Assembly (NCBI GenBank): GCA_005503065.1
Contig: SCOE01000048.1
Location: 1 to 37,261 of the forward strand
Reading direction: 5' to 3'
Length of the DNA stretch: 37,261 bases
DNA from: Comamonadaceae bacterium ALPHA2B
GTDB taxonomy: Bacteria > Pseudomonadota > Gammaproteobacteria > Burkholderiales > Burkholderiaceae_C
Shown here: positions 15,061-23,696 of the stretch, piece by piece
How the letters are laid out: every line of letters begins with the position of its first letter
How positions within the stretch are numbered: position 1 is the stretch's first letter
Translations under genes and position numbers: made by a program
Notes under the pieces: generated by a model
Seen by the model: the letters and a program-made list of their open reading frames with translations, nothing else
Told to the model about the DNA's origin: nothing
The model's database searches: none

Positions 15061-17094
15061 ATGGTCGGCTCGTCGGCACACGCCTCGTCACGTTCGTTTC
15101 GATTCGCCAGGCGAGGCCTGCTCGTGCTGGCCGTGCTGCTGGTGGCGCTGGTCCTGTTGGTGATCTTCTTCCCATGGGACATGCTGCGCGGCCCGATCAA
15201 CCGCTACGTGAGCGAGAAGACCGGCCGGCATTTCGAGATCACCCGGCGGCTCGACGTCAGCCTCGGGCTTCGCCAGGCCACCGTCCACCTGGATGGCATC
15301 GAGTTTGCCAATCCGTCGTGGGCGCGGGCGCCCTACCTGGTGAAGGCCGAGCGCGCGGACATCGACCTGCGCTTGTGGCCGCTGCTGCGTGGGCAGGTGA
15401 TCCTGCCCGGCGTGCGCCTGGCCGGGCCGCAGCTGGGCCTGCAGATGGAGGCCGATGGCCGCCGCACCTGGGCGCTCGGCAAGAGCGATGCGGGCGAGGG
15501 CGGCAAGGGCACCGTGCCCACCATCGGCCTGCTGCAGGTCGACAACGGCGCGCTCGACTTCCTGGCGCCGGCCTACGGCGTCGATCTGCAGGCCCAGTTC
15601 AGCTTCGATCCGCAGCGGGGCGAGATGCCGCTGGCCTACCGCATGCAGGGCCGCTACCAGCGGCAACCGCTCAAGGCCGAGGGGCGGACCGGCAACGTCC
15701 TGCAGCTCGACCAGACCGGCCAGCCGCCATTTCCCATCGAGATCCAGGCGAGCGCGGGCCGCACGCGTTTCGACGCCAAGGGCACCGTGGGATCGCTGTC
15801 CGACCTGGACGGCATCGATGCACGCTTCGAGCTGAAGGGGCAGACCCTGGGCGACCTGTACCCGCTGCTGGGCGTGGCGCTGCCCCAGACCTCGCCCTAC
15901 GCGGTGCGCGGGCAGGTGCACAAGCGCGCGAAGCAGTGGCAGGTGTCCTCGCTCGCGGGCCGGCTGGGCCTGTCGGACATCGCGGGCGAGCTGAACTTCG
16001 ACCAGGGCGCGGCGACGCCCAAGCTCAGCGGCACGCTCGGCTCGAAGGTGATGGACATGGACGACCTGGGGCCGCTGATCGGCCTGCCACCCACCGAGCG
16101 CAGCGCCAAGGCGGTCGAGGGCGTGGCGCCGCCACCCACCGTCGAGCAGGTGCAGCGCCGCCGCGGCGACGGCAAGGTCCTGCCCACGGCCCCCCTGGAC
16201 TTCGAGCGCCTCCGTGCCATGAACGCCGACGTGCGCTACACCGCGGAGCGCATCCGCAACGTGCGCGACATCCCGCTGGACCGGGGCAGCGTCCACGTCA
16301 CGCTGCAGGATGCGGTGCTCACCCTCGATCCGCTGGACCTCGGCGTCGCGGGCGGCAAGATCGCGGGCGCGATCCGCATCGGCGCCGCCAGCCAGCCGGC
16401 GGACATTCGTGCCGCGCTCGACCTGCGCGCGCTGCAACTGGCGCGGCTGGTGCCGAAGCTGGAGGCCTCGGGCAACAGCGTCGGGAAGATCGACGGGCGG
16501 GTCAACATCTCTGGCGCCGGCAGTTCCGTCGCCACCTGGCTCGGCGGCGCGTCGGGAGACGTGGCGCTGCTGATGGGCGCCGGCCAGTTCGGCAACCTGC
16601 TGCCGGTGTTCGCGACGCTGGTGGGCGGCGACATCCTCAAGTTCCTGGTGCGCGGCGACAAGGACGTGCAGTTGCGATGTGCGGCGGTGGCCTTCGACGT
16701 GGACAAGGGCGTCATGAACGGTCGCACGCTGGTGCTCGACACCAGCAACGCCGTCTTCATCGCCACGGGCCAGGCCAACCTGGCCAAGGAGACGCTGGAT
16801 TTCACGATCCGCCCGGAGCCCAAGAGCAAGAGCATCCTGTCGATCCGCACGCCGCTGACCGTCGGCGGCACCTTCGCCAACCCGCGACCCGGCGTCGAGG
16901 TGGCGCCGTTGCTGGCGCGTGCCGCAGGTGTGGTGGCGGGCGCCACGATCAACCCCCTCCTGGCACTGGCTGCCACGCTGGAAACCGGTCCAGGCAAGGA
17001 CGCGGACTGCGGCGCCGTCCTGCAGGACGCCCGCACGCCCGACAGCCGTTCGGCCAGCCAGGGGGCGGCGCGGGCGAAGGCCATCCGGCCCTGA
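15061..17094 (+). CDS. AsmA family protein
   Basis: This 677-residue protein has one N-terminal membrane helix (about 18-38, LLVLAVLLVALVLLVIFF). A long periplasmic beta-rich region follows, typical of AsmA/DUF748-type proteins. The family start is visible after the helix (WDMLRGPINRYVSEKTGRHF, a variant of the usual RxxIxxxVxxxTGR). The C-terminal AsmA_2 part includes SGDVALLMGAGQFGNLLPVF and LDFTIRPEPKSKSILSIRTP. AsmA-like proteins are large envelope proteins thought to bridge the membranes for lipid transport. Length is typical. It ends at a dispersed repeat, convergent with moeB. Confidence 0.88.
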   Translation: MVGSSAHASSRSFRFARRGLLVLAVLLVALVLLVIFFPWDMLRGPINRYVSEKTGRHFEITRRLDVSLGLRQATVHLDGIEFANPSWARAPYLVKAERADIDLRLWPLLRGQVILPGVRLAGPQLGLQMEADGRRTWALGKSDAGEGGKGTVPTIGLLQVDNGALDFLAPAYGVDLQAQFSFDPQRGEMPLAYRMQGRYQRQPLKAEGRTGNVLQLDQTGQPPFPIEIQASAGRTRFDAKGTVGSLSDLDGIDARFELKGQTLGDLYPLLGVALPQTSPYAVRGQVHKRAKQWQVSSLAGRLGLSDIAGELNFDQGAATPKLSGTLGSKVMDMDDLGPLIGLPPTERSAKAVEGVAPPPTVEQVQRRRGDGKVLPTAPLDFERLRAMNADVRYTAERIRNVRDIPLDRGSVHVTLQDAVLTLDPLDLGVAGGKIAGAIRIGAASQPADIRAALDLRALQLARLVPKLEASGNSVGKIDGRVNISGAGSSVATWLGGASGDVALLMGAGQFGNLLPVFATLVGGDILKFLVRGDKDVQLRCAAVAFDVDKGVMNGRTLVLDTSNAVFIATGQANLAKETLDFTIRPEPKSKSILSIRTPLTVGGTFANPRPGVEVAPLLARAAGVVAGATINPLLALAATLETGPGKDADCGAVLQDARTPDSRSASQGAARAKAIRP

Positions 17095-17126
17095 GTCGCG
17101 CAAGGCGACTGCGCCTCAAACTCCGA

Positions 17127-17186
17127 GGCAAAAAGGGCTGCAGCGCCCGGACTGTCTGCGCGGGCAGCTATCAATTCCGTAGCAGG
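17127..17186. repeat. Dispersed GCTAT/ATAGC repeat, copy 3
   Basis: This copy is in reverse orientation: GCTGCAGCGCCCGGACT...GCGCGGGCAGC, then AGCTATCAATTCCGTAGC. It lies between the convergent asmA-like and moeB genes. Its second palindrome is imperfect. Confidence 0.6.
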
Positions 17187-17192
17187 CGCCGG

Positions 17193-17948
17193 TCAGACGT
17201 GCCGCTGCCCGCAGACAGGGCAGGCTGGATCGCGGCGCACACGCATGGTCTCGAAGCTGCTGCTGCGCCCATCGAACATCAGCAGCCGCCCGACCAGCCC
17301 CCCGCCGACGCCCGCCAGCAGCTTGAGTGCCTCGTGCGCCTGCAGCGTGCCGATGGTGCCGACCACCGGGCCGAACACGCCGAGCACGGCGCAGCGCGTC
17401 TCCTCGAACTGCGCGTCGGGGGGGAACAGGCAGGCGTAGCAGGGTGACTGCGGGTCGCGCGGGTCGTACACGCCCAGCTGGCCGTCGAAGCGGATCGCCG
17501 CGCCGGCCACCAGCGGCTTGCCGTGCGCGACGCAGGCCGCGTTCACGGCCTGGCGCGTCGCGAAGTTGTCGGAGCAGTCCAGCACCACATCGGCCTGCGG
17601 CACACGACGCGCGAGCAGGGCGGCATCGGCCCGGGCTGTCTCGGTGTCGACCGTCACCAGGGGGTTCAGGGCATGGACGGCCTGCCGCGCCGACGCCACC
17701 TTGGGCTGCCCGACGCGATCGCTCGCGTGGGCGATCTGGCGCTGCAGGTTGGTCAGGTCCACCGTGTCGTCGTCCACCAGGGTGATGCGCCCCACACCCG
17801 CCGCGGCCAGGTACAGCACCGCCGGCGAGCCCAGCCCGCCGGCGCCGACGACCAGCACGTGCGCGGCCGACACCCGCGCCTGGCCGTCGATGCCGAACTC
17901 CTCTAGCAGGATGTGGCGCGAGTAGCGCAGCAGGTCGTCGTCTTCCAT
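17193..17948 (-). CDS. moeB: Molybdopterin-synthase adenylyltransferase (MoeB/ThiF family)
   Basis: This 251-residue E1-like enzyme has the nucleotide-binding GAGGLGSP (about 36-43), the Arg-finger motif NLQRQIAH, and DCSDNFATRQAVN. Two zinc-binding Cys pairs are present: CYAC in PQSPCYACLF, and CPVCGQ at the C-terminus. MoeB adenylates the C-terminus of MoaD so that sulfur can be loaded for molybdopterin synthesis. Without a rhodanese domain it is MoeB/ThiF-like; ThiF or HesA function cannot be excluded. Molybdopterin is needed by the formate dehydrogenase encoded further downstream, but the genes are 7.6 kb apart and on opposite strands. A hairpin separates it from ctpA upstream. Confidence 0.87.
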   Translation of the reverse strand: MEDDDLLRYSRHILLEEFGIDGQARVSAAHVLVVGAGGLGSPAVLYLAAAGVGRITLVDDDTVDLTNLQRQIAHASDRVGQPKVASARQAVHALNPLVTVDTETARADAALLARRVPQADVVLDCSDNFATRQAVNAACVAHGKPLVAGAAIRFDGQLGVYDPRDPQSPCYACLFPPDAQFEETRCAVLGVFGPVVGTIGTLQAHEALKLLAGVGGGLVGRLLMFDGRSSSFETMRVRRDPACPVCGQRHV

Positions 17949-17973
17949 GGCGGCCGATGATCGCAGAGCGTCC

Positions 17974-18006
17974 CAAAAGAGATCGGCCTCCGCAAGGGAG
18001 GCCGAT
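17974..18006 (-). terminator. Rho-independent terminator after ctpA
   Basis: This is a perfect 10-bp inverted repeat (17982-17991 and 17997-18006). On the minus strand CTCTTTT follows it directly. It lies between ctpA and moeB and should reduce read-through into moeB. Confidence 0.8.
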
Positions 18007-18027
18007 GCACGAAAGGCGTGACCGCGC

Positions 18028-19470
18028 TCAGTTGTCCTTCTTCTCGTCCTTGTTCTCGACGATCACCTGCGTCTTGCTGACCAGCACCGGCTGGCCCTTG
18101 AGCTGGTTGAGCGCCTGGACCAGCGGGAAATCCTTGTCGCTGCCGAACTCGGGCGTCTTGCGGTCCTGCGGCGGCTTCTTGGCCTCTTCCTCGAGGCGCT
18201 TGCGGGCCTCGTCGCGGGCCTTCTCGCGCTCGGGGTCCTTCACCTCGGGGCCCTGGCCGCTGGACAGGTGCTTCTCCAGGTCGGCCTCGCGCATGCGCAG
18301 GGCGGCGTAGGGGCTGCCCTCGGCGCTCTCGTCGACCAGCACGTTGGGCACGATGCCGCGCGCCTGGATCGAGGTGCCGCTGGGCGTGTAGTAGCGTGCC
18401 GTGGTGATCTTCAGGCCGGTGTCGGGGCCGAGCGGGCGCACGGTCTGCACCGAGCCCTTTCCGAAGGTCTGGCTGCCCATGATGGTGGCGCGCTTGTGGT
18501 CCTGCAGGGCGCCGGCCACGATCTCGCTGGCGGAGGCCGAGCCTTCGTTGACCAGAACGATCAGCGGCACGCTCTTCAGGGCCGCCGGCAGGCTGCGCAG
18601 CGGGTCGGAGCCCGAGCGGCGCTGGTAGTCCTCGGGGATGGCCTTGTAGACCTGCTTGCTCTCGGCGAGCTGGCCGTCCGTCGTCACCACCGTCGAATTG
18701 GCGGGCAGGAAGGCGGCCGACACGGCCACCGCCGCGTCGAGCAGGCCGCCCGGGTCGTTGCGCAGGTCGAGCACCAGGCCCTTGAGGTTGGGGTCCTGCT
18801 TGTAGATCTCGTCGACCTTCTTCACGAAGTCGTCGACGGTGCGCTCCTGGAACTGGGACAGGCGGATCCAGGCGTAGCCCGGCTCGATGACCTTGCCGCG
18901 GACCGACTGCGTGCGGATCTCCTCGCGGGTGATGGTCACCGGGAAGGTGCGGCTCTCGTCCTTGCGGAAGATGGTCAGCAGCACCTTGGTGCCCGCCTCG
19001 CCGCGCATGCGCTTGACGGCATCGTTCAGGGACAGTCCCTTGACCGCCGTGTCGTCGATCTTGGTGATCAGATCGTTGGGCTTGAGGCCGGCGCGGAAGG
19101 CGGGCGAGCCCTCGATCGGCGAGACGACCTTGACCAGGCCATCTTCCTGCGAGATCTCGATGCCCACCCCCACGAAGCGGCCGGTGGTGCCTTCGCGGAA
19201 TTCCTTGAACGACTTCTTGTCGAAATACTGCGAGTGCGGGTCGAGCCCGGACACCATGCCGGAGATGGCGTCGGAGATGAGCTTCTTCTCGTCGACCGGC
19301 TCGACGTAGTCGCTCTTGACCATGCCGAAGACGGCGGCGAGCTGCTGCAGCTCCTCCAGCGGCAGAGGCGCCATGGCCCCGCGCGCCACCGTCTGCAGAG
19401 AGACGGTCGTCAGCACGCCGGCGACGACGCCTGCGCTCACCCAGCCGGTGATCTTGAGTTTCTGGCCCAT
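18028..19470 (-). CDS. ctpA: S41 family carboxy-terminal processing peptidase
   Basis: This 480-residue periplasmic protease has an N-terminal signal/anchor helix, a PDZ domain (about 90-170, GRFVGVGIEISQEDGLVKVV) and the S41 catalytic domain. The Ser-Lys dyad is Ser313 in NEGSASASEIVAG and Lys338 in SQTFGKGSVQT, 25 residues apart as expected. The C-terminal tail is charged and Lys/Glu-rich. CtpA-type enzymes trim periplasmic proteins, including peptidoglycan hydrolases. The start at 19470 is preferred to a frame 13 residues longer because GGGAATTCC precedes it and the signal peptide begins there. It follows gpmA in the common Burkholderiales order. Confidence 0.93.
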   Translation of the reverse strand: MGQKLKITGWVSAGVVAGVLTTVSLQTVARGAMAPLPLEELQQLAAVFGMVKSDYVEPVDEKKLISDAISGMVSGLDPHSQYFDKKSFKEFREGTTGRFVGVGIEISQEDGLVKVVSPIEGSPAFRAGLKPNDLITKIDDTAVKGLSLNDAVKRMRGEAGTKVLLTIFRKDESRTFPVTITREEIRTQSVRGKVIEPGYAWIRLSQFQERTVDDFVKKVDEIYKQDPNLKGLVLDLRNDPGGLLDAAVAVSAAFLPANSTVVTTDGQLAESKQVYKAIPEDYQRRSGSDPLRSLPAALKSVPLIVLVNEGSASASEIVAGALQDHKRATIMGSQTFGKGSVQTVRPLGPDTGLKITTARYYTPSGTSIQARGIVPNVLVDESAEGSPYAALRMREADLEKHLSSGQGPEVKDPEREKARDEARKRLEEEAKKPPQDRKTPEFGSDKDFPLVQALNQLKGQPVLVSKTQVIVENKDEKKDN

Positions 19471-19500
19471 GGAATTCCCTTCGGCGAACCGGATCGATTC

Positions 19501-19506
19501 AATATA
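19501..19506 (-). promoter_or_regulatory. Candidate -10 box upstream of ctpA
   Basis: On the minus strand TATATT lies 30 bases before the ctpA start, in a short AT-rich patch between gpmA and ctpA. No clear -35 element is seen. It would allow ctpA to be transcribed separately from gpmA. Confidence 0.35.
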
Positions 19507-19557
19507 CACAGCTTGGAAGCAATTTCCCGGCCGTGGTTCCGTGACCGTTGAGGCCCG

Positions 19558-20301
19558 TCAGGCTTTGCCCTGCGACGCCACCGCTGCAGCCGCCTTGGCG
19601 GCGGCCTCGGCGTCACCCAGATAGTAGTGGCGCAGCGGCTTGAGGTCGTCGTCCAGCTCGTAGACCAGCGGGATGCCGTTCGGGATGTTCAGGCCGACGA
19701 TGTCGCTGTCCGAGATGCCGTCGAGGTACTTGACCAGCGCCCGGATCGAATTGCCGTGCGCCGCCACCACGATCCGGCGACCGGCGCGGATGGCCGGCGC
19801 CATCGATTCGTTCCAGAACGGCAGCACGCGCGCGACGGTGTCCTTCAGGCATTCGGTCAGGGGGATCTGCTCGGGCGAGAGCTTGGCGTAGCGCACGTCG
19901 CTGCGCTCCGAGCGCGGATCGGTCGGCTCCAGCGCCGGCGGCGGGGTGTCGTAGCTGCGGCGCCAGACCAGCACCTGCTCGTCGCCGTACTGCTTGGCCA
20001 TGTCGGCCTTGTTCAACCCCTGCAGGGCGCCGTAGTGGCGCTCGTTGAGGCGCCAGGAATGGACGACAGGCAGCCAGGTGCGGTCCAGTTCGTCGAGCGT
20101 GTGCCACAGGGTGCGCGTGGCGCGCTTGAGCACGCTGGTGTAGGCGACGTCGAAATCGTAGCCCTCGGCCTTGAGCAGGCGCCCGGCCTGCTTGGCCTGC
20201 TCCACGCCGGTCTCGGTCAGGTCGACGTCGGTCCAGCCGGTGAAGCGGTTCTCGAGATTCCAGGTCGATTCGCCATGGCGGATCAGCACCAGTTTGTGCA
20301 T
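19558..20301 (-). CDS. gpmA: 2,3-bisphosphoglycerate-dependent phosphoglycerate mutase
   Basis: This 247-residue enzyme interconverts 3- and 2-phosphoglycerate in glycolysis and gluconeogenesis. The histidine phosphatase signature RHGES is at 8-12, with catalytic His9. [13 protein letters not shown] follows, and the second active-site histidine is in [11 protein letters not shown]. Length is normal for GpmA. The start [10 protein letters not shown] at 20301 is the family start; a longer frame would add 12 unconserved residues. It is divergent from the rhodanese gene. Confidence 0.97.
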   Translation of the reverse strand: MHKLVLIRHGESTWNLENRFTGWTDVDLTETGVEQAKQAGRLLKAEGYDFDVAYTSVLKRATRTLWHTLDELDRTWLPVVHSWRLNERHYGALQGLNKADMAKQYGDEQVLVWRRSYDTPPPALEPTDPRSERSDVRYAKLSPEQIPLTECLKDTVARVLPFWNESMAPAIRAGRRIVVAAHGNSIRALVKYLDGISDSDIVGLNIPNGIPLVYELDDDLKPLRHYYLGDAEAAAKAAAAVASQGKA

Positions 20302-20339
20302 GGAAGCCTTTTGGGTGAGTCTGAGGTAAACCGGCATTC

Positions 20340-20345
20340 TAAAAT
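20340..20345 (+). promoter_or_regulatory. Candidate -10 box upstream of the rhodanese gene
   Basis: TAAAAT within CATTCTAAAATCCC lies 28 bases before the GTG start of the rhodanese gene. A -35 hexamer is not clear. It would drive the rhodanese-grxC pair. Confidence 0.45.
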
Positions 20346-20372
20346 CCCGCGTTTGCCTACCCGGAACGCCCC

Positions 20373-20780
20373 GTGAAATTCTTCCTCGACAACTGGCTCC
20401 TGATCCTCATCGCCCTGAGCTCCGGCGGCATGCTTGCCTGGCCGAAGCTGCGCGGTGCCGGGCAGGGCTCGCTGACAGTCCAGGGCGCGGTCCACATCAT
20501 CAACCGCGAGCGCGGCGTCCTGGTCGATGTGCGCGAGCCCGAGGAATTCGCGGCCGGCCACCCGGTGGGCGCGCGCAACGTGCCGCTGGACCAGCTGGAA
20601 GCCAAGCTGCCTGGCGCCGTGAAGAACAAGACCGTGCCCCTGCTGCTGATCTGCGCCAGTGGGAGCCGCGCCCAGCGTGCCGTCGCCACGGCCAAGAAAC
20701 TCGGCTACGAGCAAGCCCAAGCAGTCGGCGGCGGGCTGAAAGCCTGGAAAGACGCTAATCTGCCCGTTGAAAAGGCCTGA
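20373..20780 (+). CDS. Membrane-anchored rhodanese-like protein
   Basis: This 135-residue protein has an N-terminal membrane helix (about 8-23). A rhodanese domain follows, with [19 protein letters not shown] and the active-site loop CASGSRA, catalytic Cys94. Rhodaneses transfer sulfane sulfur. The gene order rhodanese, grxC, secB, gpsA is common in betaproteobacteria and matches the yibN-grxC-secB-gpsA group of E. coli. The GTG start at 20373 gives the expected membrane anchor at the N-terminus. Confidence 0.9.
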   Translation: MKFFLDNWLLILIALSSGGMLAWPKLRGAGQGSLTVQGAVHIINRERGVLVDVREPEEFAAGHPVGARNVPLDQLEAKLPGAVKNKTVPLLLICASGSRAQRAVATAKKLGYEQAQAVGGGLKAWKDANLPVEKA

Positions 20781-20816
20781 CGCGTCCCCTTTGCGTCGCG
20801 GCCTGCAAGGAGCCCC

Positions 20817-21077
20817 ATGCAACCCGTCAAGATGTACACCACCGCGGTCTGCCCCTACTGCATCCGCGCCAAGCAGATCCTCAAGTCCAAGGGCGTCGAG
20901 CAGATCGAGGAGATCCGCATCGACACCAACCCCGAGGCACGCGCCCGCATGATGGAGATCACCCAGCGACGCACCGTGCCGCAGATCTTCGTGGGCGACA
21001 CCCATGTCGGCGGCTGCGACGACCTGATGGCCCTCGACAGCCGTGGCGGCCTGGTGCCGCTGCTGCAGGGCGCCTGA
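20817..21077 (+). CDS. grxC: Glutaredoxin 3
   Basis: This 86-residue glutaredoxin has the dithiol active site C12-PY-C15 (TTAVCPYCIRAK), the cis-Pro loop RTVPQIFVGD, and the GGCDDLMAL glutathione-binding motif. It reduces disulfides using glutathione in the cytoplasm. AAGGAG lies just upstream of the ATG. It lies 36 bases after the rhodanese gene and before secB. Confidence 0.96.
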   Translation: MQPVKMYTTAVCPYCIRAKQILKSKGVEQIEEIRIDTNPEARARMMEITQRRTVPQIFVGDTHVGGCDDLMALDSRGGLVPLLQGA

Positions 21078-21129
21078 AGCGCGCGCCGCCTTGCCACGCC
21101 CCCACCCGGACCAGCACGGTGGGGGAGGC

Positions 21130-21135
21130 GATAAT
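21130..21135 (+). promoter_or_regulatory. Candidate -10 box upstream of secB
   Basis: GATAAT lies 74 bases before the secB start. It implies that secB has its own promoter in addition to any read-through from grxC. The -35 region is not obvious. Confidence 0.45.
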
Positions 21136-21150
21136 CCCCGACCTCTCGCA

Positions 21151-21188
21151 CGCCCGCCGTGGGAATCCTCCCTCGCGGGCGTTGTTTT
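21151..21188 (+). terminator. Terminator-like hairpin in the secB leader
   Basis: CGCCCGC (21151-21157) pairs with GCGGGCG (21175-21181), followed by TTGTTTT (21182-21188). It lies between the candidate secB promoter and the secB start. It may be the terminator of the upstream unit or a leader attenuator; the sequence does not decide. Confidence 0.45.
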
Positions 21189-21208
21189 GACCTGAAAGCA
21201 GCAAAGCC

Positions 21209-21673
21209 ATGGCCGACCAACAAGCCGCAGAACCCGTCTTCCAGATCCAGCGCGTCTACCTCAAGGACCTGTCGCTGGAGCAGCCCAACTCGCCGGCCAT
21301 CCTGCTCGAGCAGCAGCAGCCCACGGTCGACATCCAGCTCGGCGTCGAGGCGCAGAACGTGACCGAAGGCATCTTCGAGATCACCGTGTCGGCCACCGTG
21401 CAGACCAAGATCGACGACCGCACCGTGTTCCTGGTCGAGGCCAAGCAGGCCGGCATCTTCGAGATCCGCAACCTGCCCGAAGACCAGATGGGCCCGATCC
21501 TGGGCATCGCCTGCCCGCAGATCGTGTACCCCTACCTGCGCGGCAACGTCGCCGACGTGATCCAGCGCGGCGGCTTCCCCCCCGTGCACCTGGCCGAGAT
21601 CAACTTCCAGGCCATGTACGAGCAGCAGCAGGCACAGGCGGCCGGCGAAGGCATCCCCGCCAACGCCCAGTAA
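21209..21673 (+). CDS. secB: Protein-export chaperone SecB
   Basis: This 154-residue cytoplasmic chaperone holds preproteins unfolded and hands them to SecA. Family text includes [19 protein letters not shown] near the N-terminus, [14 protein letters not shown], and the conserved [20 protein letters not shown] with [13 protein letters not shown]. Length is typical. GCAAAGCC lies before the ATG. gpsA starts 18 bases after its stop. Confidence 0.97.
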   Translation: MADQQAAEPVFQIQRVYLKDLSLEQPNSPAILLEQQQPTVDIQLGVEAQNVTEGIFEITVSATVQTKIDDRTVFLVEAKQAGIFEIRNLPEDQMGPILGIACPQIVYPYLRGNVADVIQRGGFPPVHLAEINFQAMYEQQQAQAAGEGIPANAQ

Positions 21674-21691
21674 GCCGGGCGACGCACGCCG

Positions 21692-22699
21692 ATGCGCATC
21701 TGCGTGCTGGGGGCGGGTGCCTGGGGCACCGCCCTGGCCATCAGCGCGGCCGGCCACGGCGGCGCCGGCCACGCCGTGACCCTCTGGGGGCGTGATGCCC
21801 GCCAGGTCGCGGCCATGGGCGAAGCGCGCTCCAACGCGCGCTACCTGCCCGACGTTCCCTTTCCTCCCTCGTTGTCGCTGCACGGCGGCGCGGCGGCCGA
21901 CGCCCTGGCCGATGCCGAACTGGTCATCGTCGCCACGCCCATGGCCGCCCTGCGCGAGCAGCTTGCCGGCCTGCGCGATGGGGGCTTTCCGGTCGCCTGG
22001 CTGTGCAAGGGTGTCGAGCGTGGCGATGCCGGCGCACCGGGCCTGTTGGCCCATGAAATCCAGGCCGAGGTGGCACCCGGCCTGCGCTGCGGCGTGCTCA
22101 GCGGGCCCAGCTTCGCGCAGGAAGTCGCGCGCGGGCAACCGACCGCGCTGGTCGCGGCCAGCCCCGACCCTGCGGTGCGCGACGCACTGGTCGCCGCCTT
22201 CCACGGGCCGACCCTGCGCGTCTATGCCAACGACGACATCGTCGGCGTCGAGGTCGGGGGTGCCGTCAAGAACGTGCTGGCCATCGCCACCGGTCTGGCC
22301 GATGGGCTGCGGCTGGGGCTCAACGCCCGCGCCGCGCTCATCACCCGCGGCCTGGCCGAGATGACGCGCTTCGGCGTCGCCCTGGGTGCCCGCCCAGAGA
22401 CCTTCATGGGCCTGTCGGGCCTGGGCGACCTCGTGCTCACCGCCACCGGCGACCTCTCGCGCAACCGGCGCGTGGGCCTGTTGCTGGCGGAAGGGCGGAC
22501 GCTCGCGCAGGCGGTCGACTCGCTGGGCCACGTGGCCGAAGGCGTGTACTGCGCCCGCACCGTGGTGCAGCGGGCGCGGCACCTGGGCGTCGACATGCCC
22601 ATCGCCGAAGGCGTGGTCGCGCTGCTGGACGGCAGGCTGGCGCCGGCCGACGCCGTGCGCGCGCTCATGGAGCGTGAGCCGGGCGCCGAGCACGGCTGA
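21692..22699 (+). CDS. gpsA: Glycerol-3-phosphate dehydrogenase [NAD(P)+]
   Basis: This 335-residue enzyme reduces dihydroxyacetone phosphate to sn-glycerol 3-phosphate, the backbone for phospholipids. It has the Rossmann motif GAGAWGTAL at 7-15, the [17 protein letters not shown] motif, and active-site Lys193 in [12 protein letters not shown]. The C-terminal helical domain contains [11 protein letters not shown] and [11 protein letters not shown]. It is 18 bases behind secB, the usual arrangement. Confidence 0.97.
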   Translation: MRICVLGAGAWGTALAISAAGHGGAGHAVTLWGRDARQVAAMGEARSNARYLPDVPFPPSLSLHGGAAADALADAELVIVATPMAALREQLAGLRDGGFPVAWLCKGVERGDAGAPGLLAHEIQAEVAPGLRCGVLSGPSFAQEVARGQPTALVAASPDPAVRDALVAAFHGPTLRVYANDDIVGVEVGGAVKNVLAIATGLADGLRLGLNARAALITRGLAEMTRFGVALGARPETFMGLSGLGDLVLTATGDLSRNRRVGLLLAEGRTLAQAVDSLGHVAEGVYCARTVVQRARHLGVDMPIAEGVVALLDGRLAPADAVRALMEREPGAEHG

Positions 22700-22790
22700 G
22701 CGGCCTGCGGCGCCTGCGGGTTGCCGCTGATTCGGGACGCGCAGGGCAGGCGTAGCCTCGCCGGCTCCAACCACATCACCAGGAGTCGAC

Positions 22791-23477
22791 ATGCCCCGTC
22801 GTTTCGTTCTGCCGCTGGGTGCTGCCGTGGCGGCGCTCGCCCTCGTCGCCGGCTGCGGCGCCATGCGATCGTCCAGCCCGGCCGGCAGCCCGATGGGCTT
22901 CTTCATCACCAGCACCAATCCGGGCAAGGGTGGCGATCTGGGCGGGCTGGCCGGCGCCGACCGCTTCTGCCAGTCGCTCGCGGCCAGCGCCGGTGCCGGC
23001 AGCAGGACCTGGCGCGCCTACCTGAGCACCGCGGCCATGAACGGCCAGCCGGCCGTCAATGCGCGCGACCGCATCGGCAGCGGCCCATGGGCCAATGCCA
23101 AGGGCGTGGTCGTGGCGACCAGCGTCGCCGACCTGCACAGCGCCAACGCCAAGGTCGGCAAGGAGACCTCGCTGACCGAGAAGGGCGAGGTCGTGTCCGG
23201 CTTCGGCGACCCGGTCAACCGCCACGACATCCTCACCGGCTCGCGGCCCGACGGGACCGTGGCCGTGCCGGAACCTGGCAAGGACACGACCTGCGGCAAC
23301 TGGACCCGCAGCGAAGGCGGCTCCGCCATCGTCGGCCACCACGACCACAAGGGCACGAACCCGGACCCCGTCGCCAACGCATCGTGGAACTCGTCGCACG
23401 GCACGCGCGGTTGCAGCATCGACCAGCTCAAGATGAGCGGCAGCGCCGGCCTGCTCTACTGCTTCGCCACGAACTGA
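22791..23477 (+). CDS. Putative lipoprotein with endostatin/lectin-like domain
   Basis: This 228-residue precursor has a lipobox at LALVAGC (Cys22). The mature part shows FFITSTNPGKGGDLGGLAGA, then DRFCQSLAAS and a TWRAYLST stretch. This pattern resembles DUF1554/endostatin-like (C-type-lectin-fold) domains found in secreted proteins of several bacteria. Several cysteines in the mature part could form disulfides. The C-terminus is rich in His, Asn and Ser. AGGAG precedes the ATG. The ligand is unknown; the family call rests on pattern memory. The stop codon lies at the first bases of a 99-base tandem repeat. Confidence 0.6.
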   Translation: MPRRFVLPLGAAVAALALVAGCGAMRSSSPAGSPMGFFITSTNPGKGGDLGGLAGADRFCQSLAASAGAGSRTWRAYLSTAAMNGQPAVNARDRIGSGPWANAKGVVVATSVADLHSANAKVGKETSLTEKGEVVSGFGDPVNRHDILTGSRPDGTVAVPEPGKDTTCGNWTRSEGGSAIVGHHDHKGTNPDPVANASWNSSHGTRGCSIDQLKMSGSAGLLYCFATN

Positions 23478-23668
23478 GGCCTCCCGGCTTTGCACTTCGC
23501 TGCGCTGCGTGTCATTCGCCACCTCCCGAGGAGGGGCCCCGCCTGCGGCCCGGCAAAGCCGGTTCCGCATCAATGAGGCCTCCCGGCTTTGCACTTCGCT
23601 GCGCTGCGTGTCATTCGCCACCTCCCGAGGAGGGGACCCCGCCTGCGGCCCGGCAAAGCCGGCTCCGC
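23475..23668. repeat. Two tandem 99-base repeats with terminal inverted repeats
   Basis: Unit 1 is 23475-23573 and unit 2 starts at 23574; they are nearly identical over about 90 bases, with one extra A in unit 2. Each unit is bounded by CCGGCTTTGC and GCAAAGCCGG (23484-23493/23553-23562 and 23583-23592/23653-23662), so each can fold into a long hairpin. They fill the gap between the lipoprotein gene and scpA, which converge. Confidence 0.85.
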
Positions 23669-23696
23669 GGCGGGTTGCTGAAGCTCCGGTGGCGGA

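Noticed and set aside
17193-17948. Functional coupling of moeB to the downstream formate dehydrogenase as one cluster.
   Set aside because: moeB is on the opposite strand, 7.6 kb away, and belongs to the ctpA/gpmA neighbourhood common in the order, so linkage is probably coincidental.
23475-23668. A possible CRISPR array.
   Set aside because: Only two units, each 99 bases, directly adjacent with no spacers and with internal inverted repeats; no cas genes.
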